Shown here piece by piece: positions 16,401-24,305 of a DNA stretch of 64,000 bases. The notes beneath the pieces were generated by a model. It was not told where the DNA came from, made no database searches, and saw only the letters and a list, made by a program, of their open reading frames with translations. Within the stretch, counting starts at the first letter, position 1, and every line of letters starts with the position of its first letter. Position numbers and translations under genes: made by a program. This DNA is from Pseudoflavitalea sp. G-6-1-2 (GTDB taxonomy: Bacteria > Bacteroidota > Bacteroidia > Chitinophagales > Chitinophagaceae), in contig NZ_JABBGB010000003.1 in assembly GCF_012927185.1 (NCBI RefSeq), positions 124,001-188,000 on the forward strand. The letters are read 5' to 3'.

Positions 16401-19400
16401 CGATGCCACCACGGTCTGCTTCGGTTACCGGGATGGTGAACTGTTCAGCCGGTTGAGCGGCAGTGAACAGATCGCGTTTGAGGTTATCGTCTTTGCGAAC
16501 GGTTTCGCGGATCACGAAAGCCTTGCCTGTATTGTGTTTGATGGAGTACTGAATGGCTTGTCCGGGTTTCAGTGTCTGCTGGTTGCTGCTGATCTTCACG
16601 AAGAAGTTCGGTGAAACATCTTTCACTCCATCAGTGAGCTGAATGTAGCGGGTAGCTTTTACATCCTCCCCATATTTGTCTTTGGCTGTTGCTTCGATGG
16701 CGTACCATCCTGCAGGAAGTTTTATTTTCCCTGTGGCGAATTTGCCATCTGCATTGGTGGCTTCGGTGATATTGATCAGACTTGCATTTCGTGCCCATTT
16801 GGATGGGAGGTATTCTTCATTGTAAGGATCGAGCGGGAAGAGTTTGTGGTACTCCGCCTCTGTGAGTGCAAACTGATCGGCAGCTTTCCAGTATGGAGCA
16901 CGGATCTGATGTTGAGGAATCTGCAATGGATAGGCAGTAAGCGTTACATTCGATTTTTCGAATTGTCCGCCCAGGTTCTGCGTAAGAACCTGAAGGCTGC
17001 CTATGCTGTCTGCCGCCAGTTCCGCCGGTGCATTGATGTCTAGTGTAAGTGCCTGATAAGCCACACTTACATTGGTGCTGCCACTGCGCACTTCTCCACT
17101 GATATCGGTAACATCTGCACTGATCTCGTAATTGAAGCGCGGTTGTGTTTTCTTGTCTACGCTATTGTCTGGCAGCGCAGGGAATACAACTTTGAATTTG
17201 CCATTGGCATCTGTTTTGGCACTGCCGTGTACAATCTCCATTGTTTCTCCTCTGTTAGGAGGCCAGATCTTTGGATAGTAGCCCCATCCGAAATCATACA
17301 TGGGTATGATGGTGCGGCGCACTACGCGATACGAAACTGTTGCTCCGTCGATATTGTTGCCTGCATAACCTTTGGCAGTTCCTTCAACAGTTACATTCTC
17401 GTTGAGGCGGTACGTGCCGGTGGGCTGTGCTATCTCCACTGCAAACTTAGGTCGCTTGTATTCTTCCACATTGATGTATGTGCGCGAATTGCTGAACGAG
17501 TCGGTTACTGAAAACTGACCATTGAGCGCATTGGAAGGCAGCGTAAATCTTGCAGAGTAAGAACCATACCCGCTGGTAGTTACTTTGATGCTCTCTACTT
17601 TTTGTCCGTTTACATCGAGCAGGGTGAGCAGGGTAGATTTGTTGGCTACGATGCTGCTGCGTTTGCTTTCAGCATTTCTGCTGAGCAGAATTCCTTTTAC
17701 ATAGAGAATTTGTCCGGGCCTGTAAATGGCGCGGTCTGTAAAGAGGAATGTAACAGGAATATCTTTATTGGAAGGCTCATTCGGATAATAACGCCCGTTG
17801 TATTTGTAATCCTGCAGAGCGAGGCGATCGTTGCTGGTGGTTATTTCGAGACGATACTGATTGTCTTCTCTTGTTTTGGAACGCACGATGCTGAAAAATC
17901 CATTGGCATCGGTAAAGATGTTCTCGCCTTTTCTTTCCTGATACTTATTGGCTTTGTAATCGTAGTATCTGTTCCATACCTGAACGTTGGCGCGAACAAG
18001 CGGCTCGCCGGTTTCGCGGTTGAGTACATAGAACTTGTTATCGTTCTCAACGTAAGAGATATTGGAAACATAGAATCGCTGAAGTGCCAGTGGCGATTTC
18101 AGGTCGAAGTTGTTGGAGGTAACCAGCAACAGGTATTCGCCGGGAGGGAGGCCTGCTACCGGAATTTCGGTTGTATGATCCTGATAGTCGTCTACCTTCG
18201 GCAGTTGTTGCGTGAATGTTTTGAGAGCAGGCAGGTCGGTGAGCTTGCTCCAGTATTTATCGTCCCAACGGTTCTCATTGATAAGAGTGATGATTTTGCT
18301 GTCTGCCTGTATAATGCGGCCTTGCAGCTTACTCACATTCTTGTAGCTTACCAGTGCACGGAATGGCTGATTGGGCACATTCACTTTTTCTGTAGTGATG
18401 CCGATGGATGGCTGCTGCATTTGTTTCAGCAGGTTGTAGGCATTGGCATTTCCTTCCGATCTCTTATCGCTGGCCAATACCTGATTGAGTATCTCCACCG
18501 CTCTGAGATTGGCTTTGCCACGGGCTTCCAAAGGAGACTCGTCGCCTGTGTTGAACTGGCTGTAGTAGTACAGAGCCAGCAGGTATCCTGCTTGCGCTGC
18601 AGCAGGATTGCTCTTGTATTGTGTGTAGAAATTCTTCAGTGCATCTTCGTACAGTGGTCCTTTGTTGGCCATCACTGCATAACGGTTGGCGAATTCGAGG
18701 CGTTTGATGTTCACATCGATCAATGCATCGGGATTGGCATCGTTGAGGTGAAACTTGATCAGTCGCTGATACAATTGCAGCGCTCTGAACTGAAGCGCTT
18801 CTTCGTCTTTCGACTGAAACTTTGTGTGAACAAAAGTTGTTGCATCTGCAAATGCTTCCGGACGATCGAGTTCAAAACTGTAAGCTGGCTTGCTTACATA
18901 ACGTTCTTCTGATCCGAAGAAGTCCACTGCACGGTGGCCCAGCAGATCGAAGAGTGTGGGGCGCAGCGCACGTGTATTGCCCTGATTGATCAATACATCG
19001 TAAGGCTCCAGTTTTGTTTGCTGCAACTTGCTTTCATCGGAAAGCGAAGCAATGAAGAGGTCGCTGATCTTCTTAAAGAAATCTTCAGAAGACCAGGTAT
19101 TCACATCATCTTTTTTGAAATTTACAGTGGCTGTGCGATTGCGGATCTGCCATTGCATCTGACTAAAGTACTGCCTGTAACTTTGCGCCGCAATGCTCTG
19201 CAATATAGAGCGCGCATTGCCGGTGGTGGCGGCGATCTCTGAGTCGTACTCACGGAGACCGGTGGCTGTGGCATCTTCCTCCTTTACTTCTCTGAGCGCA
19301 ATGCGGTACATCAGCGCTTTGATCAGCTGCGGCTCATTCTTTTCCTTCTTTGCCAGTTCATAGATTTTGTTTACTTCTTTGAGCGCAGATTCTGTGAGAC

Positions 19401-19536
19401 CAGATTCATTTCTCAGAGAATCTACCTTCTTCCATAATTTTTCGTACAGATTCATTTTTTGTGCTGTAGTGGTTAAGACCATTAATAAGGATAAAGGCAA
19501 TAAGAGCAGGATTTTTTTCAGCAACATGCATTTCAA
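13432..19536 (-). CDS. Alpha-2-macroglobulin family protein
   Basis: 2034 residues, a large secreted protein. The signal peptide is MLLKKILLLLPLSLLMVLTTTAQ with no lipobox cysteine. An N-terminal helical TPR-like region of about 480 residues precedes the MG2-type domain (IPVTFLFTDRAIYRPGQILYVKG). The A2M core begins near FFIPDLHADADGNIEFSFTMPEALTTWKWMSLAH. The thioester region is EYPYECAEQIF at about residue 1483, giving the C-x-E-Q core with alanine in the second position. The thioester-domain helices (GGFVWFKGG, the WLL..K..QNW repeats) and the C-terminal receptor-like domain follow. Bacterial A2Ms trap proteases in the periplasm and are often linked to penicillin-binding protein 1C, which is not adjacent here. 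Confidence 0.92.
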   Translation of the reverse strand: MKCMLLKKILLLLPLSLLMVLTTTAQKMNLYEKLWKKVDSLRNESGLTESALKEVNKIYELAKKEKNEPQLIKALMYRIALREVKEEDATATGLREYDSEIAATTGNARSILQSIAAQSYRQYFSQMQWQIRNRTATVNFKKDDVNTWSSEDFFKKISDLFIASLSDESKLQQTKLEPYDVLINQGNTRALRPTLFDLLGHRAVDFFGSEERYVSKPAYSFELDRPEAFADATTFVHTKFQSKDEEALQFRALQLYQRLIKFHLNDANPDALIDVNIKRLEFANRYAVMANKGPLYEDALKNFYTQYKSNPAAAQAGYLLALYYYSQFNTGDESPLEARGKANLRAVEILNQVLASDKRSEGNANAYNLLKQMQQPSIGITTEKVNVPNQPFRALVSYKNVSKLQGRIIQADSKIITLINENRWDDKYWSKLTDLPALKTFTQQLPKVDDYQDHTTEIPVAGLPPGEYLLLVTSNNFDLKSPLALQRFYVSNISYVENDNKFYVLNRETGEPLVRANVQVWNRYYDYKANKYQERKGENIFTDANGFFSIVRSKTREDNQYRLEITTSNDRLALQDYKYNGRYYPNEPSNKDIPVTFLFTDRAIYRPGQILYVKGILLSRNAESKRSSIVANKSTLLTLLDVNGQKVESIKVTTSGYGSYSARFTLPSNALNGQFSVTDSFSNSRTYINVEEYKRPKFAVEIAQPTGTYRLNENVTVEGTAKGYAGNNIDGATVSYRVVRRTIIPMYDFGWGYYPKIWPPNRGETMEIVHGSAKTDANGKFKVVFPALPDNSVDKKTQPRFNYEISADVTDISGEVRSGSTNVSVAYQALTLDINAPAELAADSIGSLQVLTQNLGGQFEKSNVTLTAYPLQIPQHQIRAPYWKAADQFALTEAEYHKLFPLDPYNEEYLPSKWARNASLINITEATNADGKFATGKIKLPAGWYAIEATAKDKYGEDVKATRYIQLTDGVKDVSPNFFVKISSNQQTLKPGQAIQYSIKHNTGKAFVIRETVRKDDNLKRDLFTAAQPAEQFTIPVTEADRGGIAIQTTVVKYNRVYTSSKMFDVPYTDKELQISYETYRDKVMPGSQEKWKVKISGAVPDKKTVELLTTMYDASLDQFQPHNWNYPSLYSSLNGIASWQSNDNFISVNGDRNNVEVPYTSFDKRYDELISVDADYNFGVAGGRPGDSKRYMMRKNAAAKEVAADGVAAVESIAPAPPASPAGAKAAGQFDSTQGTGEKAKEAGPAVRKNFNETAFFIPDLHADADGNIEFSFTMPEALTTWKWMSLAHSMDLSFGQSIKNVISQKDLMVQPNAPRFLREGDRIDFSAKIVNLSSKELTGQVKLQLIDPSTNQSVDGWFNNMMPNQYFTVAAGQSTPVSFTMLIPYQYNRPLSYRIVAEAKGETQTWTDGEEAILPVVSNRMLVTESLPIPMRGNGSKDFSFTKLIESGKSETLGQQSLTVEFTTNPAWYAVQSLPYLMEYPYECAEQIFNRYYANALATSIANAAPTLKATFERWKTADTSALLSNLQKNEELKSILLQETPWVMQANSEAQQKKQIGLLFDMVRMSKELNSNLKKLSDMQSPNGGFVWFKGGPDDRYITQYIATGIGRLRNLKAVATKGSEVDQIVKSIIPYLDRKIQEDYENLIKHKAKLTDNNTGYTQIQYLYMRSFFPEFAVPAKSQTAYNYFRKQTQQFWLKQNKYMQGMIAIALNRTGDKAVPKAIMASLKENAIVNPELGMYWKEATGPYQYYWYQAPIEKQALLIEAFKEVNNDIKSVEDLKLWLLKQKQTQNWRTTTATADACYALLLQGSNWLNNAPDVQIKLGNQTISSNQQNQEAGTGYFKSVIEGSKVKPEMGNIKVSVSNAANNAAPSWGAVYWQYFENLDKITHAATPLNIQKKLFVEKNTDRGPVLQPVNEGDILKVGDKVKVRIEIRVDRDMEYVHMKDMRASCMEPVNVLSEYKWQGGLGYYESTKDASTNFFFSYLRKGTWVFEYPMFVTNSGNFSNGITTIQCMYAPEFTSHSEGVKVVVEK

Positions 19537-19665
19537 ATTTTATACAAGGTATTAAATCTAATTCAGAACCATTGGTGGCCACACATTGACAGCGGGCGCT
19601 GGTAAACCGTTGCAGAAGATGCTATTTGAAAATCAATTGCACATCATCAAAATGTTAAATACGGC

Positions 19666-19711
19666 AATGGCCTCACGAATTGAACCTTAATGGTGCAAAC
19701 ATGAGGCCATT
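19666..19711. terminator. Hairpin between the A2M gene and the T9SS protein gene
   Basis: AATGGCCTCA (19666-19675) and TGAGGCCATT (19702-19711) form a perfect 10-bp stem around a 26-base loop. It lies 20 bases downstream of the T9SS gene's stop codon on the minus strand. There is no T-run after it, so this may be a terminator, an mRNA 3'-end stabiliser, or both. Confidence 0.5.
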
Positions 19712-19731
19712 TACTGGTTGATTGTCAAATA

Positions 19732-20928
19732 TCATCGTTTCAGAAAAGGCTGAACAAGATTGTCCTTATCGAGGTCGAGGCTCAGGAAATACTGTCCTGC
19801 ACTGAGTTTGCTGGTATTGAGGAACAATTGATTGAAACCTGTTACCGAGGTTACGGTGGTGGTTTGCTGTAATCGTCCCATTGCGTCTCTGATGGAAACC
19901 TGTGTTTTAACATTGGGGGCCACACTGTTCCACTCAACGGTCAGCTGATCGGTAACCGGGTTTGGATAGAGATTATTGAGGAAGATGCCCGCCTTACCTG
20001 CTTTTACGCTTACGATTTTGGAGAACTCTGAGCTTCCGTCTGCATCCACTATCCGCAGTCGGTAGTAGGTTCGTCCGTCGATCGGGCCGGCATCGGTATA
20101 ACTGTACCTGTTAACCGCAGAAGATGTTCCCACTGCATTAACGGTGCCTATTGCCGTGTAGTTTACGCCATCCCTGCTTTTCTGTATTTCATAATAACTG
20201 GTATTGAGCTCTGTACTGGTAGTCCAGTTAAGGAATGCGCCCGGCGCCTGATAGGTTGCAGTGAATGCCGTGAGCGTTACCGGAAGCAGCACAAATGGCG
20301 GTGAGGCGCATCCGTTGTTCACGAAACCCGGACTGAGACTGGAGCCTGCGGTAGGCTCCGGAAACCGGTAGAAGTTTCCATCCACAGAGCCTGTTCCAAC
20401 AAGTACATCATAGGTGTAAGTGGCATCGCAGGCGGGTGATCCGTTTATCGACAAACTCACACTTCTCTGTGTTGGTGTAGGACTCTGATTCAGGAACGTA
20501 GCGCTGAAGGGGCTTGCCAGATTGCGATACAGCAGGTATACCGTTCCATATTGCGAACACCACGATGAGAGGTCGTAGGCCGTACTCACGTTGTTACTCA
20601 TAAAAATGAGGAAGGGCGCATTGGCAGGGATCACATCTCCGTCGTCGATCACCTGCAGGCAACCTCCGATGGGAGCTGTGCCCGAATTGGGCGAGAAATC
20701 GTTGGTATTGCCCAGGGTAATAGCTCCATTGGCTGGCAATGTAATGAGCAGATCATTCGTATTGGTTGGCGTACTGCCATTGAGAAAGAAAATGAATTCA
20801 TTGGTGTTCTCCACTGCGCCGTTTCCACAGGCGTCTACCATAATGCCGGCCAGTCTTACGCATTGCGATCGGGCGACTAGAGAAATTCCGGTAAGGAACA
20901 GAGCAAGTGACAGGTAGCGAATTTTCAT
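19732..20928 (-). CDS. T9SS type A sorting domain-containing protein with a lamin-tail-like N domain
   Basis: I chose the ATG at 20928 (MKIRYLSLALFLTGISLVARS): it gives a good signal peptide, while the upstream extension has none. The mature protein (about 375 residues) starts QCVRLAGIMVDACGNGAVENTNEFIFFLNGS. The pattern around NEFIFFLNGSTPTNTNDLLI resembles lamin-tail/LTD-type extracellular domains. A fibronectin-like segment (LLPVTLTAFTATYQAPGAFLNWTTSTELNTSYYEIQKSRD) follows, then a T9SS sorting domain (LYPNPVTDQLTVEW ... AGQYFLSLDLDKDNLVQPFLKR). It is probably exported across the outer membrane. No enzyme motif is visible. It is a lone gene with an 800-base gap upstream. Confidence 0.75.
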   Translation of the reverse strand: MKIRYLSLALFLTGISLVARSQCVRLAGIMVDACGNGAVENTNEFIFFLNGSTPTNTNDLLITLPANGAITLGNTNDFSPNSGTAPIGGCLQVIDDGDVIPANAPFLIFMSNNVSTAYDLSSWCSQYGTVYLLYRNLASPFSATFLNQSPTPTQRSVSLSINGSPACDATYTYDVLVGTGSVDGNFYRFPEPTAGSSLSPGFVNNGCASPPFVLLPVTLTAFTATYQAPGAFLNWTTSTELNTSYYEIQKSRDGVNYTAIGTVNAVGTSSAVNRYSYTDAGPIDGRTYYRLRIVDADGSSEFSKIVSVKAGKAGIFLNNLYPNPVTDQLTVEWNSVAPNVKTQVSIRDAMGRLQQTTTVTSVTGFNQLFLNTSKLSAGQYFLSLDLDKDNLVQPFLKR

Positions 20929-21420
20929 TTGTTGCTGATTTAGTGTGGTTAGCAAAAGGTTGAAAACCCGGACCAGGGCTGGGATATCAGTCAATTGTAC
21001 GTGTAAACAGAATGTCTTGGGCAGTCGTATGAAAACGGAGGTATGGGAGGAGGGGGATTGTGTACTTGTAAGTTACGAAGAAATTAGCGGAAAAAATGAT
21101 ATGAGGATGGGGAGGATGAAGGGGTGTGGTGATGAAGATTTTTGGGTTGGAGGTGCCGGCCGGTGCGGTGTATCAAGGCGCCGTCGAAAAACAGGCCGGG
21201 AGGGGTTAACGTCGATTGGGCTTATGGTATGGAGGATGGGACAGTAGAATAAAGCCGGGGCTTTGGCCCAACCTGTTTTAAGGCCGGAGCCATGATACCC
21301 CGACACTGGCCTGGTCGCTGCTGATGACCTGTTCCGGGAGAAGGAGGGGGAAGGAGGATGGCTGGAGGTGCGGGAGCGTACCTTGGTTGTCAGTTAGTTG
21401 GAGGGAGCGTTTTGGGAAGG
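20929..21420. other. Purine-rich intergenic region, no convincing gene
   Basis: No reading frame here looks real: the longest has skewed composition (Met/Gly/Arg-rich) that follows from GGA/GAT-rich DNA. The plus strand is strongly G/A-rich between about 21090 and 21130 and again near 21330-21360. A perfect short hairpin AAAGCC-GG-GGCTTT is at 21251-21264, next to GGCCCAACC and AAGGCCGGAGCC. These may be parts of a dispersed noncoding repeat or a structured RNA. I cannot assign a function. Confidence 0.4.
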
Positions 21421-21424
21421 TGAT

Positions 21425-21621
21425 GGCAGTGGGATATGACACCTGCAATGTGATCCAGCCACTGCAGCGGGTTCGGGCAATGGGGTATGTCTCTGGCGGC
21501 CTTCAAATATGTTGCGCAATAGCTGGTTTTTGTACTAATGCTTAATCCTCCTTCCTTATATTAATCGGAGTTACTGCTCTGCCAGGCATATTTGTCGACG
21601 TCAGAGACATATCCCTTTGCC
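21425..21621. repeat. MITE/REP-like element with inverted copies of a roughly 25-bp motif
   Basis: The sequence GGCAATGGGGTATGTCTCTG at 21476 on the plus strand is matched on the minus strand by GGCAAAGGGATATGTCTCTG (21621 down to 21602). The similarity continues inward for about 15 more bases (both arms reach CAAATATG). The arms lie about 70 bases apart at their inner ends. A third, degenerate plus-strand copy reads GGCAGTGGGATATGACACCT at 21425. No ORF lies inside. A miniature inverted-repeat element or REP-type repeat is the best reading; no flanking duplication was identified. Confidence 0.55.
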
Positions 21622-21683
21622 TAATAGCCACAAAAAAACTTCAGGCGGCAATTAACGGGTAGCGCATTGAAGTATCAGTGCAT

Positions 21684-21715
21684 AAAAAAAGGATGAACTG
21701 TGATGTTCATCCTTT
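21684..21715 (-). terminator. Intrinsic terminator of sucD
   Basis: On the minus strand AAAGGATGAAC (21715-21705) pairs perfectly with GTTCATCCTTT (21698-21688), loop of six bases, followed by TTTT. It starts 22 bases after the sucD stop codon. Confidence 0.85.
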
Positions 21716-21736
21716 CGGTTATTTGGTAAGAAGCAA

Positions 21737-22612
21737 TTACTTCTTGATGATCTTCGCAATGGTTGCACCAATGTCGGCAGGGCTCTTCACCACGTTGATA
21801 CCGCATTCTGCAAGGATCTTCATTTTGGCTTCAGCAGTATCGTCAGCTCCGCCGATGATAGCTCCTGCGTGACCCATTCTGCGGCCGGGAGGCGCTGTCT
21901 GACCAGCAATGAAACCTACTACAGGCTTCTTGTTCGGCTGATCTTTGTACCAGCGTGCAGCTTCTGCTTCCATGCCACCACCGATTTCACCGATCATTAC
22001 AACGGCTTCAGTTTCGGGGTCGTTCATGAACAGCTCAAGCGCTTCTCTGGTAGTGGTTCCGATGATGGGGTCACCACCGATACCTACTGCAGTTGATACG
22101 CCGAGACCAGCTTTCGCAACCTGATCTGCTGCTTCATATGTGAGGGTACCTGATTTTGATACGATTCCGATCTTACCGGTTTTGAATACAAAGCCGGGCA
22201 TGATGCCTACTTTGCACTCGCCCGCTGTGATCACACCAGGACAGTTAGGCCCGATCAGCCTTGTTTTGGTGCCTTGCAGATACAGTGTGGCTCTCACCAT
22301 GTCCTGCACAGGAATTCCTTCAGTGATACAGATCACCAGGCCAATGCCGGCTTCTGCTGCTTCCATGATGGCGTCTGCTGCAAATGCAGGCGGTACGAAA
22401 ATGATGCTCACATCAGCGCCTGTTGCTTTTACAGCATCAGCTACGGTGTTGAACACGGGACGGTCCAGGTGCTCGGTACCACCTTTGTTGGGGGTTACTC
22501 CACCCACCACATTGGTTCCGTACTCGATCATCTGCACAGCGTGGAAAGTGCCTTCCGTTCCGGTAAAGCCCTGCACCAGTATTTTGGATTGTTTGTTCAC
22601 TAAAATGCTCAT
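21737..22612 (-). CDS. sucD: Succinate--CoA ligase [ADP/GDP-forming] subunit alpha
   Basis: 291 residues, the normal length. The N-terminal CoA-binding Rossmann domain shows [33 protein letters not shown]. The phosphohistidine site is GHAGAIIGG with His at about residue 248, preceded by the G-x-x-A-P-P-G-R-R-M motif. It makes the alpha subunit of the TCA-cycle enzyme that converts succinyl-CoA to succinate with substrate-level phosphorylation. The beta subunit gene sucC is not adjacent, so it must lie elsewhere in the genome. A good -7 element lies 22 bases upstream and an intrinsic terminator downstream, so it is probably monocistronic. Confidence 0.97.
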   Translation of the reverse strand: MSILVNKQSKILVQGFTGTEGTFHAVQMIEYGTNVVGGVTPNKGGTEHLDRPVFNTVADAVKATGADVSIIFVPPAFAADAIMEAAEAGIGLVICITEGIPVQDMVRATLYLQGTKTRLIGPNCPGVITAGECKVGIMPGFVFKTGKIGIVSKSGTLTYEAADQVAKAGLGVSTAVGIGGDPIIGTTTREALELFMNDPETEAVVMIGEIGGGMEAEAARWYKDQPNKKPVVGFIAGQTAPPGRRMGHAGAIIGGADDTAEAKMKILAECGINVVKSPADIGATIAKIIKK

Positions 22613-22633
22613 AGCGGGTATTTAAAAGTTGGG

Positions 22634-22641
22634 CAAAAGTA
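22634..22641 (-). promoter_or_regulatory. -7 element for sucD
   Basis: The minus strand reads TACTTTTG, an exact TAnnTTTG match, 21 bases from the sucD start codon. No convincing -33 TTG is seen at the usual spacing. Confidence 0.5.
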
Positions 22642-22677
22642 AGGGAATTGAACCAAGATGGAAAAGGATGGCGCCGG

Positions 22678-23487
22678 TTATTTGATCAGGTCGTCCATAT
22701 TCCTGTTGTTATCGATCTTGCCGGTCTGTTCCAGCATCCGCATGTCCTTGGCGTCTTTCAGGAACTCGGAAGCAAAGATGAACTCGTTCAGCAGCTCGTT
22801 TTTGCTGAATATGATCTCTTTGTTACTTCCTTCCCATTCCTTGTTTCCCTGGTGCATGTAAATGATATGCTCTCCGATTTCCATCACGGAGTTCATATCG
22901 TGCGTATTGATAACGGTGGTGATATTGTATTCTTTGGTGATCTCGTGGATCAGCTGATCTATCACCAGTGATGTCTGCGGATCGAGGCCTGAGTTCGGCT
23001 CGTCGCAGAAGAGATATTTGGGATTGAGCACAATCGCGCGGGCAATGCCCACCCTTTTTTTCATACCTCCCGACAACTCGGCCGGGAATTTCTTATTGGC
23101 ATCTTTCAGATTCACGCGATCGAGTACTTCGTTTACCCGTTTCAGTTTCGTCTGATAGTTGTCTTTGGTGAACATATCGAGCGGGAACATGATGTTCTGC
23201 TCAACTGTTAAACTATCGAACAATGCAGATCCCTGAAAGAGCATGCCGATCTGCTTGCGGATCTCTTTCTTCTCTTCGTCGTTCAGTGAGTTGAAGTCCT
23301 GCCCGTCGTAGAGTATCTGGCCGCTGTCCGGCTCAAACAATCCTACCAGGCACTTCATCATAACGGTTTTGCCGCTTCCCGATGCGCCGATAATAAGATT
23401 GCATTTGCCTGCCTGCATCACCACATCCACGCCTTTGATGACCATCTTGTCGCCGAATCCTTTCTGTAGTTGTTTTACCTCAATCAT
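22678..23487 (-). CDS. MlaF-like ABC transporter ATP-binding protein (lipid/solvent transport)
   Basis: 269 residues. Walker A is GASGSGKTV at about 34-42, the Q-loop is GMLFQGSALFDSLTVEQN, the signature is LSGGMKKRVGIARAI, and Walker B with the D-loop is YLFCDEPNSGLDPQTS. The FQGSALFDSLTV and DEPNSGLDP motifs are typical of the Mla/Ttg2/Mkl family, whose ATPase works with an MlaE permease to move phospholipids between the membranes. The C-terminal tail of about 40 residues is polar and may bind a regulatory partner. The mlaE-like gene is directly upstream, 11 bases away. An MCE-domain protein (MlaD) is not adjacent. Confidence 0.88.
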   Translation of the reverse strand: MIEVKQLQKGFGDKMVIKGVDVVMQAGKCNLIIGASGSGKTVMMKCLVGLFEPDSGQILYDGQDFNSLNDEEKKEIRKQIGMLFQGSALFDSLTVEQNIMFPLDMFTKDNYQTKLKRVNEVLDRVNLKDANKKFPAELSGGMKKRVGIARAIVLNPKYLFCDEPNSGLDPQTSLVIDQLIHEITKEYNITTVINTHDMNSVMEIGEHIIYMHQGNKEWEGSNKEIIFSKNELLNEFIFASEFLKDAKDMRMLEQTGKIDNNRNMDDLIK

Positions 23488-23498
23488 GCAAACGGGGT

Positions 23499-24239
23499 TT
23501 ATTGTAACAGCAGGGCTGCCAATACATAGTCAGCAAATAGAATGGCCACACAGCTTACTACCACGGCCTTGGTACTGGCGCGGCCGATCTCCAGCGCACC
23601 ACCCTGAACGTGATATCCGTAAAAAGCAGGGATGCTGCTGATGATGAACGCAAACGTATAGGCTTTGATCAGTGCAAAGAATATGTTGTAAGGCTGATAA
23701 TTGGCGAGCAGGCCTTTGTCGTACATGGCAGGCGAAAGTATGCCCGTTGCCACACCGGCAATGCGACCTCCATAAATGCCCAGCGCCATCGATATCACTA
23801 CCAGTAGCGGGATCATTATCATGGCCCCGAGGATCTTCGGCATCACCAGATAAGCCTTGGTATTGATGCCCATGATCTCCAGCGCATCGATCTGCTCGCT
23901 CACGCGCATATTGCCCAGTTCACTCGCAATTTTGGAACCCACCACACCGGCCAGTACAATACAAACCAGTGTAGGAGAGAACTCCAGTATCACCGTATCG
24001 CGAACGATCTGTGCAATGGTAGATTTTGGAATCACGGGGCTCACCAGCTGGTAAGCCGTCTGCAACGCAGATACAGCTCCCATAAAGAAGGAGATGATGG
24101 CCACAATGCCCAGCGAACCGATGCCTATCTCAACACATTGATGCATCAGTTCTTTCCAATACATCTTGCCGTTCTCCGGTTTGGAGAACATGCCTTTGAT
24201 CATCAGCAGATAACGGCCAAATTCTGTAAATAACGTCAT
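23499..24239 (-). CDS. MlaE family ABC transporter permease
   Basis: 246 residues with about five hydrophobic segments. Family features include the amphipathic N-terminal helix (FGRYLLMIKGMFSKPENGKMYW), QCVEIGIGSLGIVAIISFFMGAVSALQTAYQL, the EFSPTLVCIVLAGVVGSKIASELGNMRVSEQIDALEIMGI motif (the conserved cytoplasmic loop with E-L-G-x-M-x-x-x-E-Q-x-D-A), and IPAFYGYHVQGGALEIGRASTKAVV near the end. It is the inner-membrane part of the Mla-like lipid transporter with the ATPase gene downstream. It starts 67 bases after maeB and may be co-transcribed with it. Confidence 0.9.
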   Translation of the reverse strand: MTLFTEFGRYLLMIKGMFSKPENGKMYWKELMHQCVEIGIGSLGIVAIISFFMGAVSALQTAYQLVSPVIPKSTIAQIVRDTVILEFSPTLVCIVLAGVVGSKIASELGNMRVSEQIDALEIMGINTKAYLVMPKILGAMIMIPLLVVISMALGIYGGRIAGVATGILSPAMYDKGLLANYQPYNIFFALIKAYTFAFIISSIPAFYGYHVQGGALEIGRASTKAVVVSCVAILFADYVLAALLLQ

Positions 24240-24305
24240 AGCTACTTGTCTATACAGGTGTCAATATCAATATCCGGGAATAAAAATACTGATTTCTGAC
24301 TGTTA

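Noticed and set aside
17602-18912. 436-codon frame opposite the A2M gene
   Set aside because: Shadow of the A2M coding frame with no recognisable motif or start context.
20945-21247. 100-codon frame in the purine-rich gap
   Set aside because: Met/Gly/Arg composition follows directly from the G/A-rich DNA; no start context or similarity to a protein family was apparent.
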